Assembly (NCBI GenBank): GCA_004558185.1
Contig: SFDP01000029.1
Location: 1-33,082, forward strand
Source: Lachnospiraceae bacterium
Lineage (GTDB): Bacteria; Bacillota; Clostridia; Lachnospirales; Lachnospiraceae
Length of the DNA: 33,082 nucleotides
Direction of reading: 5' to 3'
Part shown: in pieces, positions 15,194 through 23,900 of the stretch
Position numbering within the stretch: position 1 is the first letter of the stretch
Layout: every line of letters begins with the position of its first letter
Made by a program: the position numbers and the translations under genes
The notes under the pieces: generated by a model
Told to the model about the DNA's origin: nothing
The model's input: only the letters and a program-made list of their open reading frames with translations
The model's database searches: none

Positions 15194-16104
15194 GAGTCGG
15201 CCTCCTTCAAGGAGATTTTTAATTGGGACAGAATTTCCTCCGGTATGGCCAGCTTTCCATAGCCATTTCCCATTTCCAGTCCCGGTTTGACTGCCCCGTG
15301 AAAATCAGATCCACCGGTAATCAGCAAATCATATTTTTGAGCCAAAGCCCGAATCTGGCGTTCCTCGCCGGTCGTGTAAGTAGAATAGATGGCTTCAATG
15401 CCGTCTAGTCCGGCCTCCTTTAAAAGAGCTACCAGCTCCTCCAGAGCCGAATCCGACATACGATATAAAACAGGGTGAGCCAGAACGGCCAGTCCGTGCA
15501 CCTCTTTAATCAGGGCAACAGCCTGCTGGGGAGTAATCTTCTCCCTTGGAATATAATGCTTTGCATGATCACCGATATAACGGTCGAAAGCTTCCCGGGG
15601 AGAACTTACATAGCCATGTTCATGGAGATAACGGGCATAATGGCTTCTGGTAATCACCGCACAGGGGAAAGCCTCCAAGAGCTTTTCATAAGTAATATCA
15701 ATTCCTTCTGCAGCCAGGCTTTTGCACATTTTTTCATTGCGAAGAATCCGGGAGTCCACAAAGGACTGCAGCTTCTTCTTAAAAACAGGAGAATTGTATT
15801 CAATAAAAAAGCCCAGAATATGAATATCCTTTCCCTTGTATTCGGTGGAAAACTCAATTCCCGGAATGACCTCAAGGGGAATACCCTTTCCGTCAGGGCT
15901 GCCTGAAAGAGGTTCAGTTTTTAGAGAAGTATTATATCGGGCGGCTGCTTCTATAGCTTCATCAAGTCCGTCTACAGTGTCGTGATCCGTCAATGCAAAG
16001 GCGGATAGGCCTTTTTGCACAGCCATTTCCACCAGCTCGGTGGGGGAGAGACTGCCATCCGACTTGTTAGAGTGTACGTGTAAATCAATCACCTTAGTTA
16101 TCAT
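15190..16104 (-). CDS. PHP domain phosphoesterase
   Basis: About 304 residues. Metal-binding motifs of the PHP fold are visible: IDLHVHSNKSDGSL, FALTDHDTVDGL, EVIPGIEFS, LAHPVL and GGSDFHG. It resembles the YciV/TrpH-type proteins, some of which remove phosphates from nucleoside 3',5'-bisphosphates or degrade short RNA 5' ends. The start is uncertain. The frame is open to 16167, but homologues start just before IDLH. ATG 16104 touches GGAGG directly with no spacer, whereas GTG 16092, one base after the ABC-F stop codon, has GGAGG at 12 bases; either could be used. It overlaps the HAD gene by 4 bases and follows the ABC-F gene. Confidence 0.85.
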   Translation of the reverse strand: MITKVIDLHVHSNKSDGSLSPTELVEMAVQKGLSAFALTDHDTVDGLDEAIEAAARYNTSLKTEPLSGSPDGKGIPLEVIPGIEFSTEYKGKDIHILGFFIEYNSPVFKKKLQSFVDSRILRNEKMCKSLAAEGIDITYEKLLEAFPCAVITRSHYARYLHEHGYVSSPREAFDRYIGDHAKHYIPREKITPQQAVALIKEVHGLAVLAHPVLYRMSDSALEELVALLKEAGLDGIEAIYSTYTTGEERQIRALAQKYDLLITGGSDFHGAVKPGLEMGNGYGKLAIPEEILSQLKISLKEADS

Positions 16105-17725
16105 CCTCCGTATTGGTATAAACGGTACGTTTTCTTGCCATTTCATCACTGGCCAGATATTCGTCATAGGTAGTAATCTTGTCGATCAGGGTACCGTTTG
16201 GCAGGATTTCCATAATTCGGTTGGCTGTGGTCTGTACGAACTGGTGATCATGGCAGGAAAACAGTTCCACACCGGAGAATTTGATTAATCCGTTATTCAG
16301 AGCAGTAATGGACTCCATATCCAGATGGTTGGTAGGCTCATCCAGAATCAGGCAGTTGGCACCGCTGATCATCATTTTGGATAAAAGGCAGCGTACCTTT
16401 TCTCCACCGGAAAGAACTCTTACTTTTTTCACTCCATCTTCTCCTGCAAAAAGCATACGTCCCAGGAAGCCCCGGACATAGGTTACATCCTTAACGGGAG
16501 AGTAGCTGGTAAGCCAGTCCACGATAGTATAGTCGTTATCAAATTCTTCCGTATTGTCCTTGGGAAAATAAGCCTGAGAGGTGGTAACTCCCCACTTATA
16601 GCTGCCCTCATCCGGCTCCAGCTCACCCATCAGAATTTTAAACAAGGTAGTTTTGGCAAGCTCATTGCTGCCCACAAAGGCAATTTTATCATCATGGCCT
16701 ACAATGAAGGAAAGGTTATCTAATACCTTTTCACCATTAATGGTTTTACTTAAGCCTTCTACAGTCAAAACCTCATTGCCGATTTCCCGCTCGGGCCGGA
16801 AATCAATGTAAGGATATTTTCGGCTGGAAGGACGAATCTCATCCAACTGAATTTTTTCCAGTGCACGTTTTCTGGAGGTAGCCTGCTTGGACTTGGAGGC
16901 ATTGGCTGAGAAGCGGGAAATAAATTCCTGCAGCTCCTTGATCTTTTCCTCTTTCTTTTTATTGGCTTCCTTCATCTGTTTGATTAAAAGCTGGCTGGAT
17001 TCATACCAGAAATCATAGTTTCCGGCATAAAGCTGGATCTTGCCGTAATCGATGTCGGCGGTATGGGTACATACCTTGTTCAGAAAATATCGGTCATGGC
17101 TGACTACGATAACGGTATTGTCAAAATTGATCAAGAATTCTTCCAGCCAGGCAATGGCATCCAAATCCAGGTGGTTGGTAGGCTCATCTAAAAGGAGAAT
17201 ATCCGGATTACCAAAAAGTGCCTTTGCCAGCAATACCTTAACTTTGGCATTACCATCTAAATCCCGGAGGAGACTGTAATGTAAATCTGTTTCAATACCC
17301 AAACCGTTCAGCAGGGTGGCAGCATTGGATTCGGCCTCCCAGCCATCCATCTCCGCAAATTCGGCTTCCAACTCACTGGCACGGATTCCATCCTCATCAG
17401 AGAAATCCTCCTTGGCATAGATGGCATCCTTTTCCTTCATGATGTCATAAAGACGCTGATTTCCCATGATAACCACATCCAGAACGGTATACTCATCATA
17501 TTTGAAATGATCCTGCTCCAGAACCGACAGACGCTGTCCGGGAGTAATGGAAATGTCCCCGTTTGTAGTTTCCAGTTGACCGGAAAGCAGCTTTAAAAAG
17601 GTAGATTTACCGGCACCGTTGGCACCGATAAGTCCATAGCAGTTTCCTTCGGTGAATTTAATATTGACCTCTTCAAATAACGCCTTTTTACCTACTCTGT
17701 AAGTTACATTGTTTGCACTGATCAT
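16094..17725 (-). CDS. ABC-F family ATPase, YbiT/YkpA type
   Basis: 543 residues, two ATP-binding domains joined by a charged linker (about 245-305) with RFSANASKSKQATSRKR, as in YbiT. There is no membrane segment. Domain 1 has Walker A GANGAGKST (34-42) and Walker B ILLLDEPTNHLD, but its signature loop reads LRDLDGNAKVKV instead of LSGGEK. Domain 2 has a normal LSGGEKVR and LILDEPTNHLD, but its Walker A reads GSNELAKTT (352-360), lacking two of the usual glycines. The family acts on ribosomes as translation factors; this subtype is housekeeping-like rather than a proven resistance factor. AGAGG lies 8 bases before the ATG. It is the first gene of the leftward ABC-F/PHP/HAD group. Confidence 0.92.
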   Translation of the reverse strand: MISANNVTYRVGKKALFEEVNIKFTEGNCYGLIGANGAGKSTFLKLLSGQLETTNGDISITPGQRLSVLEQDHFKYDEYTVLDVVIMGNQRLYDIMKEKDAIYAKEDFSDEDGIRASELEAEFAEMDGWEAESNAATLLNGLGIETDLHYSLLRDLDGNAKVKVLLAKALFGNPDILLLDEPTNHLDLDAIAWLEEFLINFDNTVIVVSHDRYFLNKVCTHTADIDYGKIQLYAGNYDFWYESSQLLIKQMKEANKKKEEKIKELQEFISRFSANASKSKQATSRKRALEKIQLDEIRPSSRKYPYIDFRPEREIGNEVLTVEGLSKTINGEKVLDNLSFIVGHDDKIAFVGSNELAKTTLFKILMGELEPDEGSYKWGVTTSQAYFPKDNTEEFDNDYTIVDWLTSYSPVKDVTYVRGFLGRMLFAGEDGVKKVRVLSGGEKVRCLLSKMMISGANCLILDEPTNHLDMESITALNNGLIKFSGVELFSCHDHQFVQTTANRIMEILPNGTLIDKITTYDEYLASDEMARKRTVYTNTEDDN

Positions 17726-17812
17726 AGCTAAAACCTCTTATTTCCCATGTTTTTGTTTAAAGTCACAGGTTCTATTATACATAAAAGGCGGAGTTTTTCA
17801 ATAAAAATCAAT

Positions 17813-17964
17813 GTAACTCTTCAGAACTCCATTCGCAAAATCGCTGTTATACAGCGCTTCTTTTGCTCATGTGGTTACTTCGTCACATAAATGTTCGATC
17901 TATGTCCTCTCCTGTAAGCAGGAGGTTCATTTCATTGAACATTTGCATGGCTCTGAATAGTTAC
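17813..17964 (+). mobile_element. MITE-like element, copy 1
   Basis: 152 bp with 13-base terminal inverted repeats (GTAACTCTTCAGA at the left, TCTGAATAGTTAC at the right; one mismatch). Perfect 8-bp direct repeats AAATCAAT flank it at 17805-17812 and 17965-17972, the mark of a transposed element. It encodes no protein. It aligns at about 80% with the inverted copy at 20554-20706. Several short hairpins lie inside (around 17840, 17870-17890, 17908-17925 and 17925-17940). It occupies nearly half of the 334-base gap between the divergent ABC-F and GGDEF genes. Confidence 0.82.
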
Positions 17965-17993
17965 AAATCAATATTCAAAAGGAAGAAAAACGC

Positions 17994-18022
17994 TTGCCAA
18001 ATGTCTGGGGAAAATGTAAAAT
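17994..18022 (+). promoter_or_regulatory. Candidate promoter of the GGDEF-like gene
   Basis: TTGCCA (17994-17999) and TAAAAT (18017-18022) are separated by 17 bases. The GGDEF-like start lies 37 bases downstream. It lies just outside the MITE-like element and its flanking repeat, so the insertion may have replaced upstream control sequences. Confidence 0.45.
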
Positions 18023-18059
18023 ATTTGTATAGTATTGAGGAAGTAAGGAGACTATTCTT

Positions 18060-18974
18060 ATGGGTTATGGATCCAGCTCTCTGGAGAAGAGAATTAAGGA
18101 AAATATCAAGGATTATACGTTGGGGCAGCTTCTGGATATGCCGGTAGTGCAAAAGCAGTTGGAAACCCTGGCGGCATTAACGGGGGCAGAGTTTTTGCTT
18201 ACCCGGCGTCATGGCGAGCCAATCTGCATTGTAGGCAGTTGGTCTCAGGAGCCGGTAGATGTGATGAAGGATCAGGGAATTCGCATTCGGGTCAACAACA
18301 GAACGGTGGCACATTTCTATTATCGTACAGACAGGGAGGCAGATCTGGTGGATACCATGGTGAAAGCCATTCTTGAAGGCTGGCAGTCATGGGCAGAGGC
18401 TACCTATCTGTATAAGGAAACGGATCAATATGTAGATGAGCTTTCGCTGCAGGTTGAAGAGGAATTGAACCAGAAGACTCAGGGAACCAAGCTGGATGCG
18501 CTGACCGGAACACTTAATCATACATATTTCCACAGCAGGATGAAGGTGATGGATCGTTCGCAGATCGCACCGGTTGCGGCGCTTTGTGTCAATATTAACG
18601 ACTGGCGCTTTGCAAATGATCATTTTGGCGTAGAGGAAAGTGACCGTTTGATCCGCATTGTGGCGGATATTCTTAAAAAGTTTGCCAAGCCGGAGTATCT
18701 TATTGGCCGGGTAGATGGAGATGTATTCAATGTGGTAATTCCCATACCGGAGGAGAATGAGGCTGTAGACTATATGGAAAGCATCCAGAAGGCCTGTCAG
18801 GAGTATGAGGACTCAAGGCTTGCTCCCTCGGTGGCCGTAGGGATAGCTATGAAATATAATGTTGAAGAAACCATGGAGCAGGTATTCTCTGATGCGGAGT
18901 ATGAGATGTTTGAAAACAAAATGCGGATTAAGCAGTCGGAAGGGTATCAGGAAAGGCTAAAAAAGGGTCTGTAA
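18060..18974 (+). CDS. Degenerate GGDEF domain protein
   Basis: 304 residues, no membrane segment. The N-terminal region (about 20-110) looks like a sensory domain, perhaps PocR- or GAF-like: LETLAALTGAEFLLTRR and later RIRVNNRTVAHFYY. This is tentative. A short coiled coil leads to a GGDEF fold (about 144-304) opening with KLDALTGTLNHTYFHSRM. The signature reads DGDVF at 219-223 instead of GGDEF. The first metal-binding aspartate is replaced (VNIND, where DID is usual), and no RxxD inhibitory site is present. It is therefore probably not a cyclic-di-GMP synthase but a sensor or binding protein. AAGGAG lies 9 bases before the ATG. The next gene is the GH29 fucosidase, behind its own promoter. 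Confidence 0.8.
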   Translation: MGYGSSSLEKRIKENIKDYTLGQLLDMPVVQKQLETLAALTGAEFLLTRRHGEPICIVGSWSQEPVDVMKDQGIRIRVNNRTVAHFYYRTDREADLVDTMVKAILEGWQSWAEATYLYKETDQYVDELSLQVEEELNQKTQGTKLDALTGTLNHTYFHSRMKVMDRSQIAPVAALCVNINDWRFANDHFGVEESDRLIRIVADILKKFAKPEYLIGRVDGDVFNVVIPIPEENEAVDYMESIQKACQEYEDSRLAPSVAVGIAMKYNVEETMEQVFSDAEYEMFENKMRIKQSEGYQERLKKGL

Positions 18975-19004
18975 GACAAGAATAGATAGAGATTAAAGCA
19001 AAAG

Positions 19005-19072
19005 GATAAGGAAAAGCTGTTGCATTAATGACTTAATTAACTATAGTGTGGCGCTATCCTTATCTCTTTTTT
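19005..19072 (+). promoter_or_regulatory. Inverted-repeat arms around the GH29 promoter, terminator-like
   Basis: GATAAGGA (19005-19012) and TCCTTATC (19057-19064) are exact inverted copies with centres 52 bases apart. Partial pairing extends inward (AAGC with GC-TA), and a TCTTTTTTC run follows. They could form a long-loop terminator for the GGDEF transcript or an operator pair spaced by about five helical turns. Confidence 0.45.
19020..19047 (+). promoter_or_regulatory. Candidate promoter of the GH29 fucosidase gene
   Basis: TTGCAT (19020-19025) and TATAGT (19042-19047) are separated by 16 bases, 50 bases before the chosen start. It lies exactly between the two inverted arms at 19005-19012 and 19057-19064, so it would be exposed to control by whatever binds them. 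Confidence 0.5.
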
Positions 19073-19096
19073 CATAAAAAAGCAGGAGGAACAGAA

Positions 19097-20533
19097 ATGG
19101 TTGATGAAGTGTTGAGGGAAGAACTAAGGCTGGTAAGTGTAAAGCCCTCCCCAAGGCAGATTGCCTATCAGCAAATGGAGTTTAACGGTTTTATCCATTT
19201 TACAGTAAATACCTTTACCGGAAAGGAATGGGGAACGGGAAAAGAATCTCCGGCGATTTTCAACCCGACGGAGCTGGATGCACGCCAATGGATAAAAACA
19301 GCAAAAGATGCAGGAATGAAAGGCATTATTCTTACCTGTAAGCATCACGATGGTTTTTGTCTTTGGCCCAGTGCATACACACAACACAGTATAGCCTGTT
19401 CTTCTTATCAGAATGGTCAGGGAGACCTGGTGAAAGAGGTCTGTGAAGCCTGCAAAGAATTCGGAATTAAGTTTGGTGTATATTTGTCACCCTGGGACAG
19501 AAACCATCATACATATGGAACAGGGAAGGCTTATGACGATTATTTTATTAATCAGCTAACGGAACTATTAACGAAATACGGAGAGATTTTTGTTGTTTGG
19601 CTGGATGGAGCCTGTGGAGAGGGAGCCAACGGAAAAGTACAGAAATATGACTGGGAACGCTATTATGAAACGATACGCAGGCTGCAGCCCAAGGCCTGTA
19701 TAGCCATCAGTGGGCCGGATATACGGTGGTGCGGTAATGAAGCAGGGGTGACCAGAGAAAGTGAGTGGAGTGTGGTTCCGGCCAAATTGGCAGAGCCGAA
19801 GAAGATAGCGGAGGACAGTCAACAGGAGGATAATGCAGAATTTAGGCAAAAAGGAGTAGATCCCACCCAGATGGAACTGGGAACCAGAGAGAAGCTGAAG
19901 GATGAACAGCAACTGATTTATTATCCGGCAGAAACGGATCTGTCCATACGGCCGGGCTGGTTCTATCACGAAGAGGAGGATGAGCAGGTGCGGTCCTTCG
20001 AGAATCTGCGGGACATCTATTTGAAAACGGTAGGCTCGAATGCGGTTATGCTGTTGAATATTCCTCCGGATAAGAGAGGACTAATCCATCACAATGATGT
20101 GGAGGTGTTAAGGAAGCTGGGAGATTTCATTCGGGCTTCCTTCACCCATAATCTGGCAGATAGGAGCAAAATCGTTACGGTACCATTGACAGATGCTCAA
20201 GGCAGAGGCGGTGAAGCACTTCGCAGTGACAGCTATGAATCCTTTTTTGCCAATGCGGAGGGGGAAAAAGAGCTTGAGATAAACCTGGTATGGGAAGAAA
20301 TTCAGAGACTTTCCTATTTAGTATTAAAGGAAAATATTCTTTTCAGCCAACGGATAGAGAGGTTTGAAGTGTTTTGGGAAAATATTTCCGGTGAATGGGA
20401 AGCTGCCTATCAGGGAACTGTTGTAGGCTATAAAAAAATTGTACCGTTAAATGGACTGATGACAAAGAGACTGCGGGTGATCATTAAGGATGCGAGAGTG
20501 GCTCCTGTTCTTTCTTTTGTAGGAGTTTATTAA
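19097..20533 (+). CDS. Alpha-L-fucosidase, GH29 family (subfamily B-like)
   Basis: 478 residues, no signal peptide, so cytoplasmic. The family barrel starts with FIHFTVNTFTGKEWGTG and continues with IILTCKHHDGFCLWPS and FGVYLSPWDRN. The likely nucleophile is Asp170 in VVWLDGACGEG. The C-terminal about 120 residues form the usual beta-sandwich. The GKEWG segment resembles subfamily B enzymes, which prefer alpha-1,3/1,4-linked fucose as in Lewis-type glycans; subfamily is inference. The frame is open to a GTG at 19046, but AGGAGGA with 6-7 bases before ATG 19097 and the hydrophobic mismatch of the extension favour the later start. It is the first glycosidase of the host-glycan locus, separated from the next by a MITE-like element. 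Confidence 0.9.
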   Translation: MVDEVLREELRLVSVKPSPRQIAYQQMEFNGFIHFTVNTFTGKEWGTGKESPAIFNPTELDARQWIKTAKDAGMKGIILTCKHHDGFCLWPSAYTQHSIACSSYQNGQGDLVKEVCEACKEFGIKFGVYLSPWDRNHHTYGTGKAYDDYFINQLTELLTKYGEIFVVWLDGACGEGANGKVQKYDWERYYETIRRLQPKACIAISGPDIRWCGNEAGVTRESEWSVVPAKLAEPKKIAEDSQQEDNAEFRQKGVDPTQMELGTREKLKDEQQLIYYPAETDLSIRPGWFYHEEEDEQVRSFENLRDIYLKTVGSNAVMLLNIPPDKRGLIHHNDVEVLRKLGDFIRASFTHNLADRSKIVTVPLTDAQGRGGEALRSDSYESFFANAEGEKELEINLVWEEIQRLSYLVLKENILFSQRIERFEVFWENISGEWEAAYQGTVVGYKKIVPLNGLMTKRLRVIIKDARVAPVLSFVGVY

Positions 20534-20553
20534 GGCGATTTCTTAATGTGGGA

Positions 20554-20706
20554 GTGCCTATTCATAGCCATACAGGTTTTCAATGAAGTGAACATTCTGC
20601 TTGCATGAATGGACATATCATTGAAGATTTATATGGCGAAGCAACCACATGAGCAAAAGGAAAGCTGTGTAACAGTGATTTTGCAAATGGGGGTCTGAAT
20701 AGTTAT
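20554..20706 (-). mobile_element. MITE-like element, copy 2 (inverted)
   Basis: 153 bp, aligning in reverse complement with 17813-17964 over its whole length at roughly 80% with one single-base gap. The right end TCTGAATAGTTAT matches the terminal repeat well; the left end GTGCCTATTCATA is decayed. Flanking 8-mers ATGTGGGA (20546-20553) and ATGCGGGG (20707-20714) agree at 6 of 8 bases, consistent with an old target duplication. It fills most of the gap between the GH29 gene and the 68-residue ORF. Confidence 0.75.
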
Positions 20707-20723
20707 ATGCGGGGAAACATTGG

Positions 20724-20930
20724 ATGAAGAATAAGCAGCTTTTTAAGGATATGCATTCGAAGATTTTTTTATCGATTTATAAGACTATTCTTCTGATCAT
20801 CCCTCTGCCAATTCTTGTTTTAATTGTTCTGGGGATAATTTCCCTGCATTTAATAGAGGGTACTGTAGAAGATTATAAAAGGGATATGGTTATCCGTATA
20901 TCGGATGAAATGGACAGGAGGACAAGGTGA
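20724..20930 (+). CDS. Small single-pass membrane protein or truncated sensor kinase N-terminus
   Basis: 68 residues: a basic N-terminus, one strong hydrophobic helix (about residues 18-44, ILLIIPLPILVLIVLGIISL) and a short charged tail ending DEMDRRTR. It looks like the first helix of a YesM-type sensor kinase cut off before its sensor domain. Its TGA overlaps the GTG start of the GH2 gene (GTGA), and the GH2 ribosome binding site AGGAGG (20916-20921) lies within its last codons. That means either real translational coupling or a fusion left by a deletion. It begins 10 bases beyond the decayed 8-mer flanking the MITE-like element. I cannot decide between a functional small protein and a remnant. 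Confidence 0.5.
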   Translation: MKNKQLFKDMHSKIFLSIYKTILLIIPLPILVLIVLGIISLHLIEGTVEDYKRDMVIRISDEMDRRTR

Positions 20931-23900
20931 ATCACAATAATTGGCAAAATCCGCAGTTTTTACAGAAAGGAAGGGAGGAAGCAAGAGCATATTACGTTCC
21001 CTTCAAAAGCATAAAAGAGGCATTAAGAGGAAGAAGAGAAAAGTCGGAAAGATTTCAGTTGCTGAATGGAATTTGGGAATTTAAGTACTATGGGGCATAT
21101 TATGAAGTCCCTGAAATAATTACGGAGTGGGATTCCATTTCGGTTCCCTCCAACTGGCAGATGCAGGGCTACGACAGTCCCTGTTATACCAATGTAAATT
21201 ATCCTTATCCGGTAGACATTCCCTATGTACCTGATGAAAACCCTTGCGGAGTATACCGCCGCAAGTTTGTGGTAGAGAATTTGGATCAGGAGATCTATCT
21301 GGTTTTTGAAGGAGTGAATTCCTGCTTTTATGTCACCATTAATGGAGAAGAGATTGGTTACAGTCAGGGCAGCCGCTATATGGCTGAATTTCGGATCACC
21401 TCTTATCTGAAAAAAGGGAGTAATGAAATACAGGTCAAAGTTCTGAAATGGTGTGACGGCAGTTATTTGGAGGATCAGGATGCTTTTCGTTTATCAGGGA
21501 TTTTCAGAGATGTCTATCTGCTTCATCGGGAGAGACAGCATATTCGGGATTTCAGGCTTAATACCACCTTGGAGGCTCTGGAGGGAGAGGTCATTCTTTC
21601 GTCTGCGAAAGGAGAAGGGCAGATTCTCGTCTTTCTTTACGATGGTGAAGAGCTTATACAAAGAACGACTGCTGCAGAAGGACATTTTTCCTTTACAGTA
21701 AAGAATCCTCAATTGTGGAGTGCAGAGAAGCCGTATTTGTACACACTGATCCTACAATTGGGAGAGGAGTTTATACCCTGGCGTATTGGATTTCGGACAA
21801 TAGAGGTATCCGAAAAGGGAGAATTGCTGCTGAATAAAAAAGCGATAAAGCTGAAAGGCGTGAATCATCACGACACCCATCCTACAAAGGGGCAGGTGAT
21901 GAGTCGGGAAGATATGGAAAAAGATTTACTGCTGATGAAGCAGCACAATATTAATGCCATACGTACCTCGCATTATCCTCCGGCACCGGAATTTCTGGAA
22001 CTATGTGACAGACTGGGATTTTATGTGATGGATGAAGCAGATTTGGAAATGCATGGATTTGTGACTAAGGATACCATGTGGGAATACAAAGCATACGATG
22101 AGACCTGGCCGACAGACCATCCGGATTGGAGAGAGGCTTTTTTGGAACGTGCCGTAAGAATGGTAGAGAGAGACAAAAATTTCACCAGTATTTTTTCCTG
22201 GTCGATGGGAAATGAAAGCGGCTATGGGCGCCATTTTGATGAAATGTGTCAATGGACCAAAAAGAGAGATTCGCAAAGGCTGATTCATTATGAGCGTGCA
22301 TATATTGTTGATAATCCCGAATGTATTGATATCGAAAGCCGTATGTATCTGAGTGTTGCTGAATTGGAGGAAGAGGGGAGGAAGGAAAGCAAAAGACCTT
22401 TTTTCCTCTGTGAGTATTCCCATGCTATGGGAAATGGACCGGGAGACCTGTATGACTATTGGGAGGTGATCTGTCGTCACCCCAGACTGATAGGAGGCTG
22501 TATCTGGGAGTGGGCGGATCATGCCGTGAAAAAAGGGGATAACTTTTATTATGGAGGTGATTTTGGAGAGCTGACCCATGACGGTAACTTCTGTGTAGAT
22601 GGCCTTGTATCTCCGGAGAGAGAAATAAAGGCTGGGACATTGGAAACAAAGGCAGTTTATCAACCGATATATATTCGTCTGATCTCTGCCGAGCCTGTAA
22701 CAGTAGAGGTAACCAATCTCCATGATTTTACTAATCTGGATGAGTATGCTCTGGTATGGACCTTTGAAGTAGACGGCTGCCCTGAAAAAACGGGAGAGCT
22801 GATATTGCCGATTGCTCCCGGAGAAAGTGTATGTTTTTGTCCGCAGATACAACTTCCGCTCCACTGCCTCCTGGGCAGCTTTTTGACGATTCAATTAAAA
22901 AGAAGAACCCCCTGTATCTGGGCCAAAGAGGGCTGGGAATGTGCAGCGATTCAGCTTAAGCTGCCGGTGGAGATTTTAAAGGCGGAACCCCAGAGTAAAA
23001 ACAAGCACCAATGGAGTGTCAAAGAAGATAAACTGTTTTTAGAGATAAAAGATGAAAGGGGAAACGGCTATACCTTCCATAAAATCAAAGGAATCCTTTG
23101 GGGAGTATATGAGGAGACGGAAAATCTTCTGACAGAGCCGATGAAGCTGTCTGTATGGCGGGCGCCTACTGATAATGACAGGCATATTAAGGAGGATTGG
23201 GGGCTTTATGAGGACAACATCCGAGCCTGGAATCTGAATCGTTTATTTCATAAGTGCTATGAAACAAGATGGGAGAGAGAAGGGGAAGAAATTTGTGTGA
23301 TTACCAGAGGCAGTCTTGCCGGAGTGGGAAGAACTCCTATTCTGGTTTATCAAGCTGAGTATCTGGTAACTAATAGTGGCTGGCTGAAAATCAGTGTACA
23401 TACGGAGGTAGGGGCTGATGCAGTCTGGCTTCCCAGGCTGGGATTTCAGTTTGCGTTACCCTATTCAATGGAAAAAATGGAATATTTTGGAATGGGACCG
23501 GGAGAGAATTATCAGGATATTTGTCATTATACCAGAATCGGAAGGTATTTTTCTACTGCTTCCCAAGAGTATGTTCCCTACCTTAAGCCACAGGAGCACG
23601 GTAACCATACACACGTTAAGTATCTGAAAGTATGGGATGAAGAAAAAAATAAAGGGCTTCATCTTGTGGCTGCTGCCGAGATGGAGTGTCAGGTACTGCA
23701 TTATACTGCGGAAGAGCTTACGATAAAAAAACATCGACATGAGCTGGTGGAAAAAGACACAAATGTACGCCTGGATTACCGGGTGAGTGGAATTGGTTCT
23801 GCAAGCTGTGGACCAAAGCTTATGGAAAAATATCGTTTATCGGAAAAGCAGATTGATTTTTCCCTTTGGCTGAAATGGGGAAAGGATGGAGAGGAATCCG

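Noticed and set aside
17863..18147. Open frame starting in MITE-like copy 1
   Set aside because: It begins in a non-coding repeat and overlaps the GGDEF-like gene out of frame.
17966..20553. Composite transposon or invertible segment bounded by the inverted MITE-like copies
   Set aside because: The copies are only about 80% identical and each has its own flanking duplication, which fits separate insertions; no recombinase is present.
22001..22894. 297-codon open frame antisense to the GH2 gene
   Set aside because: It lies wholly opposite a gene with intact catalytic motifs, its translation shows no domain, and no ribosome binding site precedes it.
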